Assembly: GCA_965227695.1 (NCBI GenBank)
Contig: OZ245760.1
Span: 372,001-436,000 of the forward strand
Source of the DNA: UBA1858 sp965227695
GTDB lineage: Bacteria > Pseudomonadota > Gammaproteobacteria > UBA4575
DNA: 64,000 bases
Direction: 5' to 3'
The notes under the pieces are model-generated. The model saw only the letters and a program-made list of their open reading frames with translations. It was not told where the DNA came from and ran no database searches. Of this stretch, positions 16,222-24,512 are shown piece by piece. Position numbers and translations under genes: made by a program. Within the stretch, counting starts at the first letter, position 1; every line of letters starts with the position of its first letter.

Positions 16222-17253
16222 ATGCAATACACTTTTCTTGGCAATTCGGATTTAAATGTCAGTAAAATCTGTTTGGGAACCATGACATTCGGCGAGCAAA
16301 ATAGTGAGCGTGAGGCTCATCAGCAACTCAGCTTTGCGCTTGAACATGGTGTGAATTTTATTGATACCGCGGAAATGTATCCGGTCCCACCCTGCGAGAA
16401 GACACAGGGTAATACGGAAAAATTTATCGGGACCTGGCTTCACCAGTCCAGGCAAAGACAAAACGTGATCATTGCCAGCAAGGTAGCGGGACCGGGAATG
16501 ATGAGTTACCTGCGTGGCGGCGCACAATTAGTGCGCGAGCAAATACAGCAGGCGCTGGATGAGAGTTTGCAGCGCCTGCAAACAGATTATATTGATCTGT
16601 ACCAGGTGCACTGGCCTGCCAGAGATACAAATTTTTTCGGTAAACTCGGTTACCAATATAATGAGACGATTGCCACACCAATTGAGGAAACACTTGCCGC
16701 GCTTAATGAGTTTGTCCACTCAGGCAAAATCCGCTACATAGGCATTTCCAATGAAACTCCGTGGGGGTTGTCCCGGTATTTGACGCTGGCGAAAGATAAC
16801 CAGTGGCCGCGAGTTGTATCTGTTCAAAACCCTTATAGTCTGCTCAATCGAACTTATGAAATTGGCCTGGCAGAGTTTTCCCAGCGTGAAAAAGTCAGTT
16901 TGCTCGCCTATTCACCTCTTGGCTTTGGCGTGTTAACCGGTAAATATATAGATGGAAAAAATATAGCACGGGCGCGGCTGACATTATTTGAAAATTATAC
17001 GCGCTATAGTAATCCGCAGGCACAGGCGGCCACGCGCAAATACGTGTCTCTGGCCAAAAGTCATGGACTCTCGCCAGCGCAGATGGCGCTGGCATATATA
17101 AATTCGCGTCCATTTGTTGGGGCCAATATCATAGGTGCCACCAATCTTGTTCAGTTAGAGGAAAATATAGAAAGCATTAATATCAGTTTAGATGATGAAA
17201 TCATCGAGGCAATTGAACAGATTCACCAGAAACTCCCTAATCCAAGTCCCTGA
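16222..17253 (+). CDS. tas: NADP(H)-dependent aldo/keto reductase, Tas type
   Basis: A 343-residue TIM-barrel oxidoreductase of the Tas branch. GTMTFGEQNSE, NFIDTAEMYPVPP (catalytic Asp and Tyr), ASKVAGPG (catalytic Lys) and YQVHWPARDTNFFG (catalytic His) supply the AKR tetrad. The NADP-binding C-terminal part has NIIGATNLVQLEENI. Full-length and close in plan to E. coli Tas, whose physiological substrate is not settled. Apparently monocistronic, with 218 bp upstream in which I see no gene. Confidence 0.93.
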   Translation: MQYTFLGNSDLNVSKICLGTMTFGEQNSEREAHQQLSFALEHGVNFIDTAEMYPVPPCEKTQGNTEKFIGTWLHQSRQRQNVIIASKVAGPGMMSYLRGGAQLVREQIQQALDESLQRLQTDYIDLYQVHWPARDTNFFGKLGYQYNETIATPIEETLAALNEFVHSGKIRYIGISNETPWGLSRYLTLAKDNQWPRVVSVQNPYSLLNRTYEIGLAEFSQREKVSLLAYSPLGFGVLTGKYIDGKNIARARLTLFENYTRYSNPQAQAATRKYVSLAKSHGLSPAQMALAYINSRPFVGANIIGATNLVQLEENIESINISLDDEIIEAIEQIHQKLPNPSP

Positions 17254-17266
17254 TGCTGCCGATGCC

Positions 17267-17983
17267 TTAAACCTTTTGCTGTATATTTTTTCGTGTTTCG
17301 TGCAGCCAGTGAGAATATTCATCCCTTAGCTGTTGTGTACTTCGCCCCAGGGTGGAGATTGGTTTGCCAATATGTAAATGAATCGTCCCCGGTGTTTTTA
17401 AAAACCCCTTTCTTGGCCATAGTCGCCCGGCATCATGCGCGACAGGAAGAATATCTGTTTTGGCTTTTTTCGCCAGTACAAAGCCGCCAATCTTGAGAGG
17501 GCGCTCCTCCTCATAAGGGATGCGGGTACCTTCTGGAAAAATAAGTATAAAGCGCCCCAGGGCAAGTTTGGTCTTCCCATCTTTTATCAGTTGCTGAAAA
17601 GACTTTTGACCCTGCTTGCGATTGAGAGCGATGGGCTGTGTTGATGCGATGCCCCAGCCAAACAAAGGAATATAAAGAAGTTCTTTTTTAATCACCCAGG
17701 TAAGTGTCGGGAAGATAGAGGGAAATGCAAGTGTTTCCCATGTTGACTGGTGATTAGAAATGATCACGCAGGCCTGCGATGGGATATTATCCAGTCCGCT
17801 GACCTCATAGCGAATGCCGCAGGTAATTCGTAACCAAAATACGTTAAATGCGCACCAGCGGGAAACAATATGGAAGCATAACCGGTAGGGTAGCAGACGC
17901 GCGAATATGGACGGTATCACCCATATTAAAGTCGAAATTGTCATGCCAAGGATGAACAGGGTGGAGCGAATTAAGCGCATCAA
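17267..17983 (-). CDS. plsC: 1-acyl-sn-glycerol-3-phosphate acyltransferase
   Basis: Inner-membrane acyltransferase that makes phosphatidic acid from lysophosphatidic acid. Two hydrophobic N-terminal stretches (about 8-30) anchor it. The catalytic motif is NHQSTWET (about 78-85), an HX4E variant of the usual HX4D that also occurs in the Pseudomonas homologues next to gmhB. The substrate motif FPEGTR (about 151-156) is intact. The start overlaps the gmhB stop by 4 nt, so it is the last gene of glyQ-glyS-gmhB-plsC. Confidence 0.92.
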   Translation of the reverse strand: MMRLIRSTLFILGMTISTLIWVIPSIFARLLPYRLCFHIVSRWCAFNVFWLRITCGIRYEVSGLDNIPSQACVIISNHQSTWETLAFPSIFPTLTWVIKKELLYIPLFGWGIASTQPIALNRKQGQKSFQQLIKDGKTKLALGRFILIFPEGTRIPYEEERPLKIGGFVLAKKAKTDILPVAHDAGRLWPRKGFLKTPGTIHLHIGKPISTLGRSTQQLRDEYSHWLHETRKNIQQKV

Positions 17984-18519
17984 TTCCCCATATTTTGTTT
18001 AAGCAGCAAATCTACTGCTTCATAAAGATTGTTGTAGACTCTGACGTTTTCCGGGACTTCTCCACTGTGATAAGTTGACGCGCCTTTACCAGTGAGAACC
18101 AGAATGGGAATCGCATCAACTGCCATGGCTGCCTCGAGATCTCTCATGGCGTCACCAATAAATGGTGTAGTTTGCAAATCAATCTGTGCACGATTGGCAA
18201 TATCTACAAGCAGGCCTGGATTGGGTTTGCGACATTGGCCTGATAAAAATGGGCAAAAGAAAAATCCATTCACGTGTCCTCCAAGTGCTTCTGCCTGGTG
18301 CTGAAGTTTTTTATGCATTTCATACAACGTATTATAGTTGAACAAACCATAGGCCAGGCCAGACTGGTTGCTAGCAATATAAACTTTAATTCCGGCTTTT
18401 GTTAATCGCGCGATGGCTTCAATGCTCCCTTCAATCGCATGCCATTCATCGGCAGATTTGACATAATCGGGGCTATCGTGATTGATGACGCCATCACGGT
18501 CAAGAATAACAGCTCGCAT
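17980..18519 (-). CDS. gmhB: D-glycero-D-manno-heptose 1,7-bisphosphate phosphatase
   Basis: HAD-family phosphatase for the LPS heptose precursor. DRDG (D7 nucleophile, D9), SNQSGLAYG and IGDAMRDLEAA are the HAD motifs. The zinc loop is degenerate: CPFLSGQCRKPNPG keeps two cysteines (C89, C96), but the His is replaced by Phe91 and the third Cys by Gln, and the loop is shorter than in E. coli GmhB. Zinc binding is therefore doubtful, though the catalytic residues are complete. It lies 17 bp after glyS and overlaps plsC by 4 nt. Confidence 0.93.
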   Translation of the reverse strand: MRAVILDRDGVINHDSPDYVKSADEWHAIEGSIEAIARLTKAGIKVYIASNQSGLAYGLFNYNTLYEMHKKLQHQAEALGGHVNGFFFCPFLSGQCRKPNPGLLVDIANRAQIDLQTTPFIGDAMRDLEAAMAVDAIPILVLTGKGASTYHSGEVPENVRVYNNLYEAVDLLLKQNMGN

Positions 18520-18536
18520 GATTCAAGTAATATTCA

Positions 18537-20606
18537 TCAACTTTGTAGCAGAGAGATATCGGCAATAATCGAAAACATGGCATTCACTGAGGCCAGTAAT
18601 GCAATTCTGTTAGAACGTATGCTTTCATTGTCATCCATCACCATTACATCATCAAAAAAATTATCAATGGCTGGTCGCAGTGCGGCAAGTGAAGTCAATG
18701 CTTCAGCATATTGACGCGATTTCAGCATGTCCGTCACTGAGGATTCTAGCTGTGTACTCTGCGTATATAATACTTTTTCTGCGGTTTCCGTGAACAGTTG
18801 CGGATCAATCGCCGGTTGATCTGAAGAAGATTTCTTAAGGATGTTCCTGATTCGCTTATTGCCTGCGGCAAGGCTTTGTGCTTCAGCCAGTGTGCGAAAA
18901 TGCTGCACGGCTTGGATGCGGTCTGCAAAATCTACCAGGCTGAGAGGCTCCACGCTTCTCACTGCTTCAATGGTATCCGAGGCAATGTGTTGATCAACAA
19001 AGTAACCGCGCAGACGCTCAAGAATAAATTCCGAGACTTCTTGATGTATGCCGGATGTGTCAGTTTTATCTGCAATTAACTGCACAGAGTGTGACAAAAG
19101 ACCCTGTAAATCGAAATCTACTTTTCCTTCTATTGCAATGCGTACGATACTGAGCGCGGCCCTTCTTAATGCGTATGGATCTTTTACCCCACTGGGTTTT
19201 TTACCGGTGGCAAAGATACCTGTCAGTGTGTCAAGACGATCACATATGGCAACGACTTTGCCGGTCAGCGTTTCCGGGATGGGGTCCCCTGCCTGCAATG
19301 GCTGGTAGTGTTCCTGTATGGCGATTGCCACTTCATTATGTTCATGATCATTCAGCGCATAATAGCGTCCCATAATACCCTGAAGTTTGGGGAACTCATT
19401 GACCATATCGGTTAACAGATCTGCTTTGGATAATTTGGCCGCACGTATTGCCCGTGTGTCATCAACTCCCAGTTGCTGACACAGACAGGCTGTTAATTGC
19501 GCAACTCTTTCCGTCTTCTCGTAAATGGATCCAAGCTGTTTTTCAAACAACAAGTCTTTCAATTGTTCCCTGCGACAATCCAGCGTTTTTTGTTTGTCTC
19601 GCTGCCAAAAAAACGCGGCATCTTCAAAGCGTGGCTTGATCACTCTTTCATTGCCGCGCTTAATTGTGTCAGGGTGAGTACTCTCTATATTTGCAATCGT
19701 AATAAAATAAGGAAGCAGATTGTGCTGTTCGACTGAAAACATGGGAAAGTACCGCTGGGCATCCTGCATGGTAACTACCAGTGCCTCATGAGGTATTTCC
19801 AGGAACTGCTTTGAAAACTCACCGACGACTGCGGCGGGCCATTCTACCAGATTGGTTACCTCTTCCAGCATCTCCTGCGGATAGTCCAGACGCGCATGAT
19901 ATTTATCAGCCTGTTCCTGTAACAAGGACAAAATTGTGTTTTTTCTCTGATCAAAATCCACAATCACAAACGCGTTGGTTAATTCTGTGACATAGTTATC
20001 TGCGTGTGCCAACTCAATTGGGCCCGGTGCATGAAACCTGTGTCCGTAGGTGATATTTGCAGAATCTATATTCTTTAATTGGCAATGAATGGTTTGGCTG
20101 CCATGCATGACTACTAGCCAGTGAACAGGACGCACAAATTCAACATCACTGTTTCCCCAGCGCATCGGGCGCGGAATAGGTAATTTTTCCAGCCCTTGTT
20201 GAAGAATATCCGGGACAATATCTGACAGAGGTTTGCCGGCTACGGTCGACCGATAATATAACCACGCCCCTTTATCATTTTCGAATTTTTCCAGCGCGTC
20301 AATGTCAACATTACACGATCTGGCAAATCCCAGGGCGGCCTTGGTTGGTTGACCATGATCATCATAAGCCGCACTGACTGCCGGACCTTTGCGCTCAATA
20401 GTTTGTTCTGGTTGTTGCGCACTGCAGTGTGTCAGACTTATAGCAAGTCTTCTTGGTGTGACAAAAGAATTGACTCCTTCGAAAACGAAACCACATTCCT
20501 TTAACTGCTCTGACACGTAATCGGTGAGTGCGGTACTTAGCTTTTTTGCCGAAGCGGGCGGCAACTCCTCTGTGCCTATTTCTATGAGTAATGTCTCTGT
20601 GACCAT
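18537..20606 (-). CDS. glyS: Glycyl-tRNA synthetase beta subunit
   Basis: Beta chain of the bacterial alpha2beta2 glycyl-tRNA synthetase, 689 residues, normal length. It begins LLIEIGTEELPPASAKKLS, the signature N-terminus. It carries the HD-like and tRNA-binding C-terminal regions, including KKPSGVKDPYALRRAAL, which is highly conserved. Its ATG overlaps the glyQ stop by one base (TAATG), so translation is coupled to the alpha subunit. Confidence 0.97.
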   Translation of the reverse strand: MVTETLLIEIGTEELPPASAKKLSTALTDYVSEQLKECGFVFEGVNSFVTPRRLAISLTHCSAQQPEQTIERKGPAVSAAYDDHGQPTKAALGFARSCNVDIDALEKFENDKGAWLYYRSTVAGKPLSDIVPDILQQGLEKLPIPRPMRWGNSDVEFVRPVHWLVVMHGSQTIHCQLKNIDSANITYGHRFHAPGPIELAHADNYVTELTNAFVIVDFDQRKNTILSLLQEQADKYHARLDYPQEMLEEVTNLVEWPAAVVGEFSKQFLEIPHEALVVTMQDAQRYFPMFSVEQHNLLPYFITIANIESTHPDTIKRGNERVIKPRFEDAAFFWQRDKQKTLDCRREQLKDLLFEKQLGSIYEKTERVAQLTACLCQQLGVDDTRAIRAAKLSKADLLTDMVNEFPKLQGIMGRYYALNDHEHNEVAIAIQEHYQPLQAGDPIPETLTGKVVAICDRLDTLTGIFATGKKPSGVKDPYALRRAALSIVRIAIEGKVDFDLQGLLSHSVQLIADKTDTSGIHQEVSEFILERLRGYFVDQHIASDTIEAVRSVEPLSLVDFADRIQAVQHFRTLAEAQSLAAGNKRIRNILKKSSSDQPAIDPQLFTETAEKVLYTQSTQLESSVTDMLKSRQYAEALTSLAALRPAIDNFFDDVMVMDDNESIRSNRIALLASVNAMFSIIADISLLQS

Positions 20607-21496
20607 TATTTACTTTTAACTTTGAGCAGCGGGAAACCTAATTCTTCTCGTGCGTTAAAAAATGTTTTTGCAACAACCTTGGCGAGTGTTCTGATACGCA
20701 GGATATACTGCTGGCGCTCCGTGACCGATATGACCTGCCTTGCATCAAGCATGTTAAAAATGTGGGATGCTTTTAATACCTGCTCGTACGCGGGTAAGGC
20801 AAGGTTATTTTCAACCAGTTTATTACATTCACGCTCACTGCCATCAAATTCGTTAAACAGCTGGGAGGTATCAGCAAACTCAAAATTATAGGTGGATTGC
20901 TCTACCTCGTTTTGATGAAATATCTCTCCGTAGCTAACATTTGCATTCCAGTCTAACTGATAGATGTCATCTTTACCCTGCAGATACATGGCCAGACGTT
21001 CCAGCCCATAAGTGATTTCACCGGTCACTGGTTTACAGTTAAGCCCGCCGACCTGTTGAAAATAAGTGAACTGTGACACTTCCATCCCATTGAGCCACAC
21101 TTCCCAGCCCAGTCCCCATGCTCCCAATGTGGGTGACTCCCAGTTATCTTCCACAAAGCGAATATCATGTTCAAGAGGATCAATACCAAGGTGTTCAAGC
21201 GACTCAATATAAAGCTGTTGTATATTGTCGGGTGATGGCTTGAGGACAACCTGAAACTGGTAATAGTGTTGCAGGCGGTTTGGGTTGTCACCATAGCGGC
21301 CGTCCGTAGGCCGACGACAGGGCTGGGCATAGGCAGCAGCCCATGGCTCGGGTCCGATCGCGCGTAGGAATGTGCCCGGATGGAATGTTCCTGCACCGAC
21401 CTCTTTATCAAAAGGCTGGAGTATTATGCAACCCTGATTGGCCCAGTAAGATTGCAGGGTAAGAATGAGCGTCTGAAAGCTGATTGAATTTGTCAC
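20606..21496 (-). CDS. glyQ: Glycyl-tRNA synthetase alpha subunit
   Basis: Catalytic alpha subunit, 296 residues. QSYWANQGCIILQPFDKEVG near the N-terminus, TFLRAIGPEPW and QPCRRPTDGRYGDNPNR are nearly invariant in the family. I chose GTG at 21496 because alignment to E. coli GlyQ puts the start there and GCGAGA precedes it; an ATG at 21547 would add 17 unrelated residues. It is first in the minus-strand series glyQ-glyS-gmhB-plsC. Confidence 0.95.
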   Translation of the reverse strand: MTNSISFQTLILTLQSYWANQGCIILQPFDKEVGAGTFHPGTFLRAIGPEPWAAAYAQPCRRPTDGRYGDNPNRLQHYYQFQVVLKPSPDNIQQLYIESLEHLGIDPLEHDIRFVEDNWESPTLGAWGLGWEVWLNGMEVSQFTYFQQVGGLNCKPVTGEITYGLERLAMYLQGKDDIYQLDWNANVSYGEIFHQNEVEQSTYNFEFADTSQLFNEFDGSERECNKLVENNLALPAYEQVLKASHIFNMLDARQVISVTERQQYILRIRTLAKVVAKTFFNAREELGFPLLKVKSK

Positions 21497-21622
21497 AATT
21501 CTCGCATGATGATTCAGTGAGAGGCGCGATTGTACCGTGTACACCAATGAATACGAGGATTATTTTATTAGAGTGAGGGCCTGGTGGCGAATTCGCGTCG
21601 TTGAAGACGGTCGCTATGCAGT

Positions 21623-21742
21623 CTGTCACAAGACATCCTTGTCTTGACAGATTTCATCCTGAAAATTGAGTCTTCCGTGAAATCTCAAGTCCTCGCGTCT
21701 GATTACCATCCCTGGCAGGTCAGACCCTCCCTGAGCTTGAGA
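21623..21742 (-). repeat. Array of three adjacent palindromes with GGATG-type tips
   Basis: Hairpin 1: CTGTCACAAGACA (21623-21635) pairs with TGTCTTGACAG (21640-21650) apart from a 2-nt bulge, loop TCCT. Hairpin 2: AGATTTCA (21649-21656) with TGAAATCT (21678-21685). Hairpin 3: TCTCAAG (21683-21689) with CTTGAGA (21736-21742), enclosing GTCTGA (21697-21702) with TCAGAC (21720-21725). Read on the minus strand, the loops contain AAGGATG, CAGGATG and CAGGGATGG. The 12-mer GACATCCTTGTC at the tip of hairpin 1 recurs in the hairpin at 1884-1895. Confidence 0.55.
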
Positions 21743-22101
21743 CATCTTGCTACGCAACACGTATTTACACTTTATAAGGTGTCTCACTAATCTCAGCAAA
21801 GTACATGCCAAAAGCCAAAAGCAGGCACTTTGCAAAAATATAACTATCTGATTTTATTGGTATTAAGAAAACCTGAAGGTATTGCTGTCAAGATAAGCGG
21901 GCATTTATCCTATGATGGAATAACAGGTTTCACGCGCGCCTTTCTGGCAAATAGTGGCGCATGGTGACAAAAAATGGCGGCGAAGATGACACGCCGTGAA
22001 AATTACATTATAAGATTACATAAACCGTCAACGCATAGTCCGCGAACAAGGAAGGACGCACCCATAAGTACGCACTAATAGAGGGCATACTGCGCCTTTA
22101 T

Positions 22102-22118
22102 AGCACTATTTTGGTGCA
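22102..22118. promoter_or_regulatory. NtrC (NRI) binding site upstream of glnA
   Basis: AGCACTATTTTGGTGCA matches the NtrC consensus GCAC-N7-GTGC and is almost the same as the enhancer site of E. coli glnAp2, as I recall it. Its centre lies about 95 bp upstream of the predicted sigma-54 start site, a normal enhancer distance. ntrC itself is encoded 3.5 kb downstream. Confidence 0.8.
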
Positions 22119-22178
22119 TATGTGGATGGACGCGGTTGCAGACGCTTGATAACCTGCTGATTATACATGTGAATCGCA

Positions 22179-22194
22179 TGGCACATATCGTGCA
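22179..22194 (+). promoter_or_regulatory. Sigma-54 promoter of glnA
   Basis: TGGCAC-ATATC-GTGCA fits the -24/-12 consensus TGGCAC-N5-TTGCA with one mismatch and has the required 10 bp between GG and GC. Transcription would begin near 22205, leaving a leader of about 70 nt before the glnA ATG. Together with the upstream NtrC box this shows nitrogen control. Confidence 0.8.
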
Positions 22195-22276
22195 GTGTTT
22201 GTGATTACTGAATCATTCTATGTCATCAGGCCACTAGTTCGGTTAATTAAAAATTATTAAAAATAGGAGTTTATAA

Positions 22277-23686
22277 ATGTCCGCAAGCGATGTTTTGAAA
22301 ATGATAAAAGATAACGACGTACGATTCGTCGACTTTCGCTTCACAGATACGCGAGGCAAAGAACAACATGTATCTGTACCTGCAAGCAGCTTAGACGAGA
22401 GTACCTTTGAGTCTGGCAAGATGTTTGATGGATCATCAATTGCGGGATGGAAAGGAATAAATGAATCAGACATGATATTGATGCCCGATGCGGAAACGGC
22501 CGTCATGGACCCATTCTTTAGTGATCCAACCTTAAATCTGCGTTGTGATATTCTTGAGCCGTCGACCATGCAGGGTTATTCTCGCGACCCCCGTTCCGTT
22601 GCTAAACGTGCGGAGGCATACCTTGTGTCATCTGGTATCGCGGATACCGCCTATTTTGGCCCCGAACCAGAGTTCTTCATTTTTGACGATGTTCGATGGA
22701 GAAATGAAATGTCAGGCGCCTCTTTTGAGATCGATTCAGAAGAAGCTGCCTGGGCTTCCAATAAAGTCCATGAAGACGGCAATATTGGCCACAGACCTGG
22801 GGTGAAAGGGGGTTATTTCCCTGTTCCACCCGTTGATGCTTACCAGGATATCCGTTCTGCCATGTGTCAGGTACTGGAAGAAATGGGCGTACAAACGGAA
22901 GTGCATCACCATGAAGTCGGTACCGCCGGCCAATGTGAAATAGGCACACGCTTTAATACATTGACCAAACGTGCTGACCATAACCAGATTTTGAAGTACG
23001 TGGTGCTCAATGTGGCCCATAACTACGGTAAAACCGCGACTTTTATGCCCAAGCCACTGGTGGGTGATAATGGAAGTGGCATGCATGTTCACATGTCATT
23101 GTCGAAGGGGGGTGAAAACCTGTTTGCCGGTGATAAGTACGGAAACCTCTCTCAAACAGCCCTGTATTACATTGGCGGAATTCTCAAGCATGCCAGGGCG
23201 ATCAATGCCTTCTCTAATGGCTCTACCAATAGCTACAAGCGTCTGGTCCCCGGATTTGAAGCGCCTGTGATGCTCGCTTACTCAGCCAGAAACCGCTCGG
23301 CGTCCATTCGTATCCCATATGAGTCAAACCCTAAAGGGCGACGCATTGAAGTGCGCTTTGGTGATGCTGCAGCAAATCCATATTTCACATTTGCCGCGAT
23401 GTTAATGGCAGGGCTTGACGGTATCCAGAACCAGATTGACCCGGGTGATGCCAATGATAAGGATCTATATGATTTGCCGCCTGAAGAAGATTCTGCAATC
23501 CCCAAGGTCTGCGCATCCCTGGAAGAAGCGCTCGATGCCCTCGACAAGGACCGTGAGTTCCTCAAAGCGGGCGGCGTGTTCTCGGATGATGCTATAGATG
23601 GATACATTCAGCTTAAAATGGCAGAAGTTACCGCAATGCGTCAGGCCACACACCCCATTGAGTTCAATCTGTATTACAGCTGCTAG
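22277..23686 (+). CDS. glnA: Glutamine synthetase, type I
   Basis: ATP-dependent amidation of glutamate to glutamine; dodecameric, cytoplasmic. At 469 residues it is the exact length of enterobacterial GlnA. FDGSSIAGWKGINESDM, the NGSGMHVHMSL catalytic segment and KRLVPGFEAPVMLAYSARNR are conserved. The adenylylation tyrosine Y398 in LYDLPPEE is present, so activity should be controlled by GlnE. TAGGAG precedes the ATG. The promoter is sigma-54/NtrC type, and a strong terminator follows at 23710. Confidence 0.98.
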   Translation: MSASDVLKMIKDNDVRFVDFRFTDTRGKEQHVSVPASSLDESTFESGKMFDGSSIAGWKGINESDMILMPDAETAVMDPFFSDPTLNLRCDILEPSTMQGYSRDPRSVAKRAEAYLVSSGIADTAYFGPEPEFFIFDDVRWRNEMSGASFEIDSEEAAWASNKVHEDGNIGHRPGVKGGYFPVPPVDAYQDIRSAMCQVLEEMGVQTEVHHHEVGTAGQCEIGTRFNTLTKRADHNQILKYVVLNVAHNYGKTATFMPKPLVGDNGSGMHVHMSLSKGGENLFAGDKYGNLSQTALYYIGGILKHARAINAFSNGSTNSYKRLVPGFEAPVMLAYSARNRSASIRIPYESNPKGRRIEVRFGDAAANPYFTFAAMLMAGLDGIQNQIDPGDANDKDLYDLPPEEDSAIPKVCASLEEALDALDKDREFLKAGGVFSDDAIDGYIQLKMAEVTAMRQATHPIEFNLYYSC

Positions 23687-23709
23687 ACTGATTGCTCATA
23701 ATCATGAAA

Positions 23710-23737
23710 AACGCCCCGCACCGGGGCGTTTTTTTTT
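23710..23737 (+). terminator. Rho-independent terminator of glnA
   Basis: AACGCCCCG and CGGGGCGTT form a 9-bp GC-rich stem with a CAC loop, followed by a run of nine Ts. It lies 24 bp after the glnA stop and before the DUF4124 gene, so glnA is probably a single-gene transcript. Confidence 0.93.
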
Positions 23738-23791
23738 GCAACCAAGAGGGAAATAGGGTATCTAACAGTTACGATTATCAAGAAAAATACT

Positions 23792-24334
23792 ATGAAGTTT
23801 ATTGCTGTACTATTGGCTGTGGGGCTAGCTGCAAATTCGGTTGTATATGCAGAATTATTCAAGTGGAAAGATGAGCATGGCAATACGATATATTCCGATC
23901 AGCCCCCTCCCGGGGGGCAAAAAGAAGACAGTGAGATAGATCAGCAGGAGTTGCCAGCCATCATTACGATGCCCGCGCCCAGGGAATCGACCTCTGCAAC
24001 CACATCGAGCCAGCAGAACAACCAGGACGAAGCGGGCGTAAATTACCAGGAATTTTCAGTTTTGACGCCTGAGCACGACTCGATAGTCAGAGAAAATTCT
24101 GGAAAAGTGACAATATCTATACGTGTTGAACCGAATATCTTCGTCGAACGTGGTGATATCCTGGTAATTTATATGGATGATAAAGAAATTGCCAGGGGCG
24201 ATCAAACGTCGATCATGCTTGATAATGTCGACCGCGGGACCCACTCTGTTAAGGCACAAATTCTTAATAATCGTGGTGAGATTATTAATGAAACTGACGT
24301 CACAAAATTCACATTGCAGCGATACCATATCTGA
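23792..24334 (+). CDS. Secreted DUF4124-domain protein
   Basis: A 180-residue exported protein. Residues 1-20 form a signal peptide with a cleavage site after VVYA. The DUF4124 core FKWKDEHGNTIYSDQPPPGG follows at about 22-42, then a Ser/Thr/Gln-rich linker and a C-terminal beta-rich part (about 85-175) that looks like an Ig-type fold. DUF4124 proteins of unknown role commonly sit between glnA and ntrB in Gammaproteobacteria, as here. Function unknown; periplasmic location inferred. Confidence 0.85.
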   Translation: MKFIAVLLAVGLAANSVVYAELFKWKDEHGNTIYSDQPPPGGQKEDSEIDQQELPAIITMPAPRESTSATTSSQQNNQDEAGVNYQEFSVLTPEHDSIVRENSGKVTISIRVEPNIFVERGDILVIYMDDKEIARGDQTSIMLDNVDRGTHSVKAQILNNRGEIINETDVTKFTLQRYHI

Positions 24335-24359
24335 CCCAAAACCACCCCCTCGCTCTTAA

Positions 24360-24392
24360 TTGCACCAATATTGTGCAATACTATTCTATAAT
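24360..24392 (+). promoter_or_regulatory. NtrC box overlapping a sigma-70 promoter before ntrBC
   Basis: TTGCACCAATATTGTGCAA (24360-24378) is a near-perfect NtrC-type palindrome. A perfect TATAAT (24387-24392) follows, so the palindrome covers its -35 zone. E. coli glnLp has the same plan, where NtrC represses its own operon. Transcription from here would run into ntrB at 24513. Confidence 0.65.
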
Positions 24393-24512
24393 TAAACACC
24401 ACTTGCCCGTTTGTGGTCGCACCGCGGCACCTGTTCAGGCTATTTGGACGTAAAAGCGTGATATTTACGGCTGTAAATACTAACTGGTTCAGAAATTGCA
24501 AGAGCGTTATGT

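Larger units (their letters stand above)
21497..22276. other. Gene-free region between glyQ and glnA
   Basis: 780 bp without a convincing gene. From left to right it holds the glyQ leader, an array of short palindromes (21623-21742), an AT-rich stretch, two GC-rich small inverted repeats near 21936-21960 and 21974-21995, an NtrC-box palindrome (22102-22118), a sigma-54 promoter (22179-22194) and the glnA leader with TAGGAG. One 69-codon minus-strand frame at 21626-21835 exists only across the palindromes and is not credible. Confidence 0.7.

Noticed and set aside
21626..21835. 69-codon minus-strand frame in the glyQ-glnA gap
   Set aside because: It exists only because it crosses the palindrome array; no ribosome-binding site, family match or coding-like composition.
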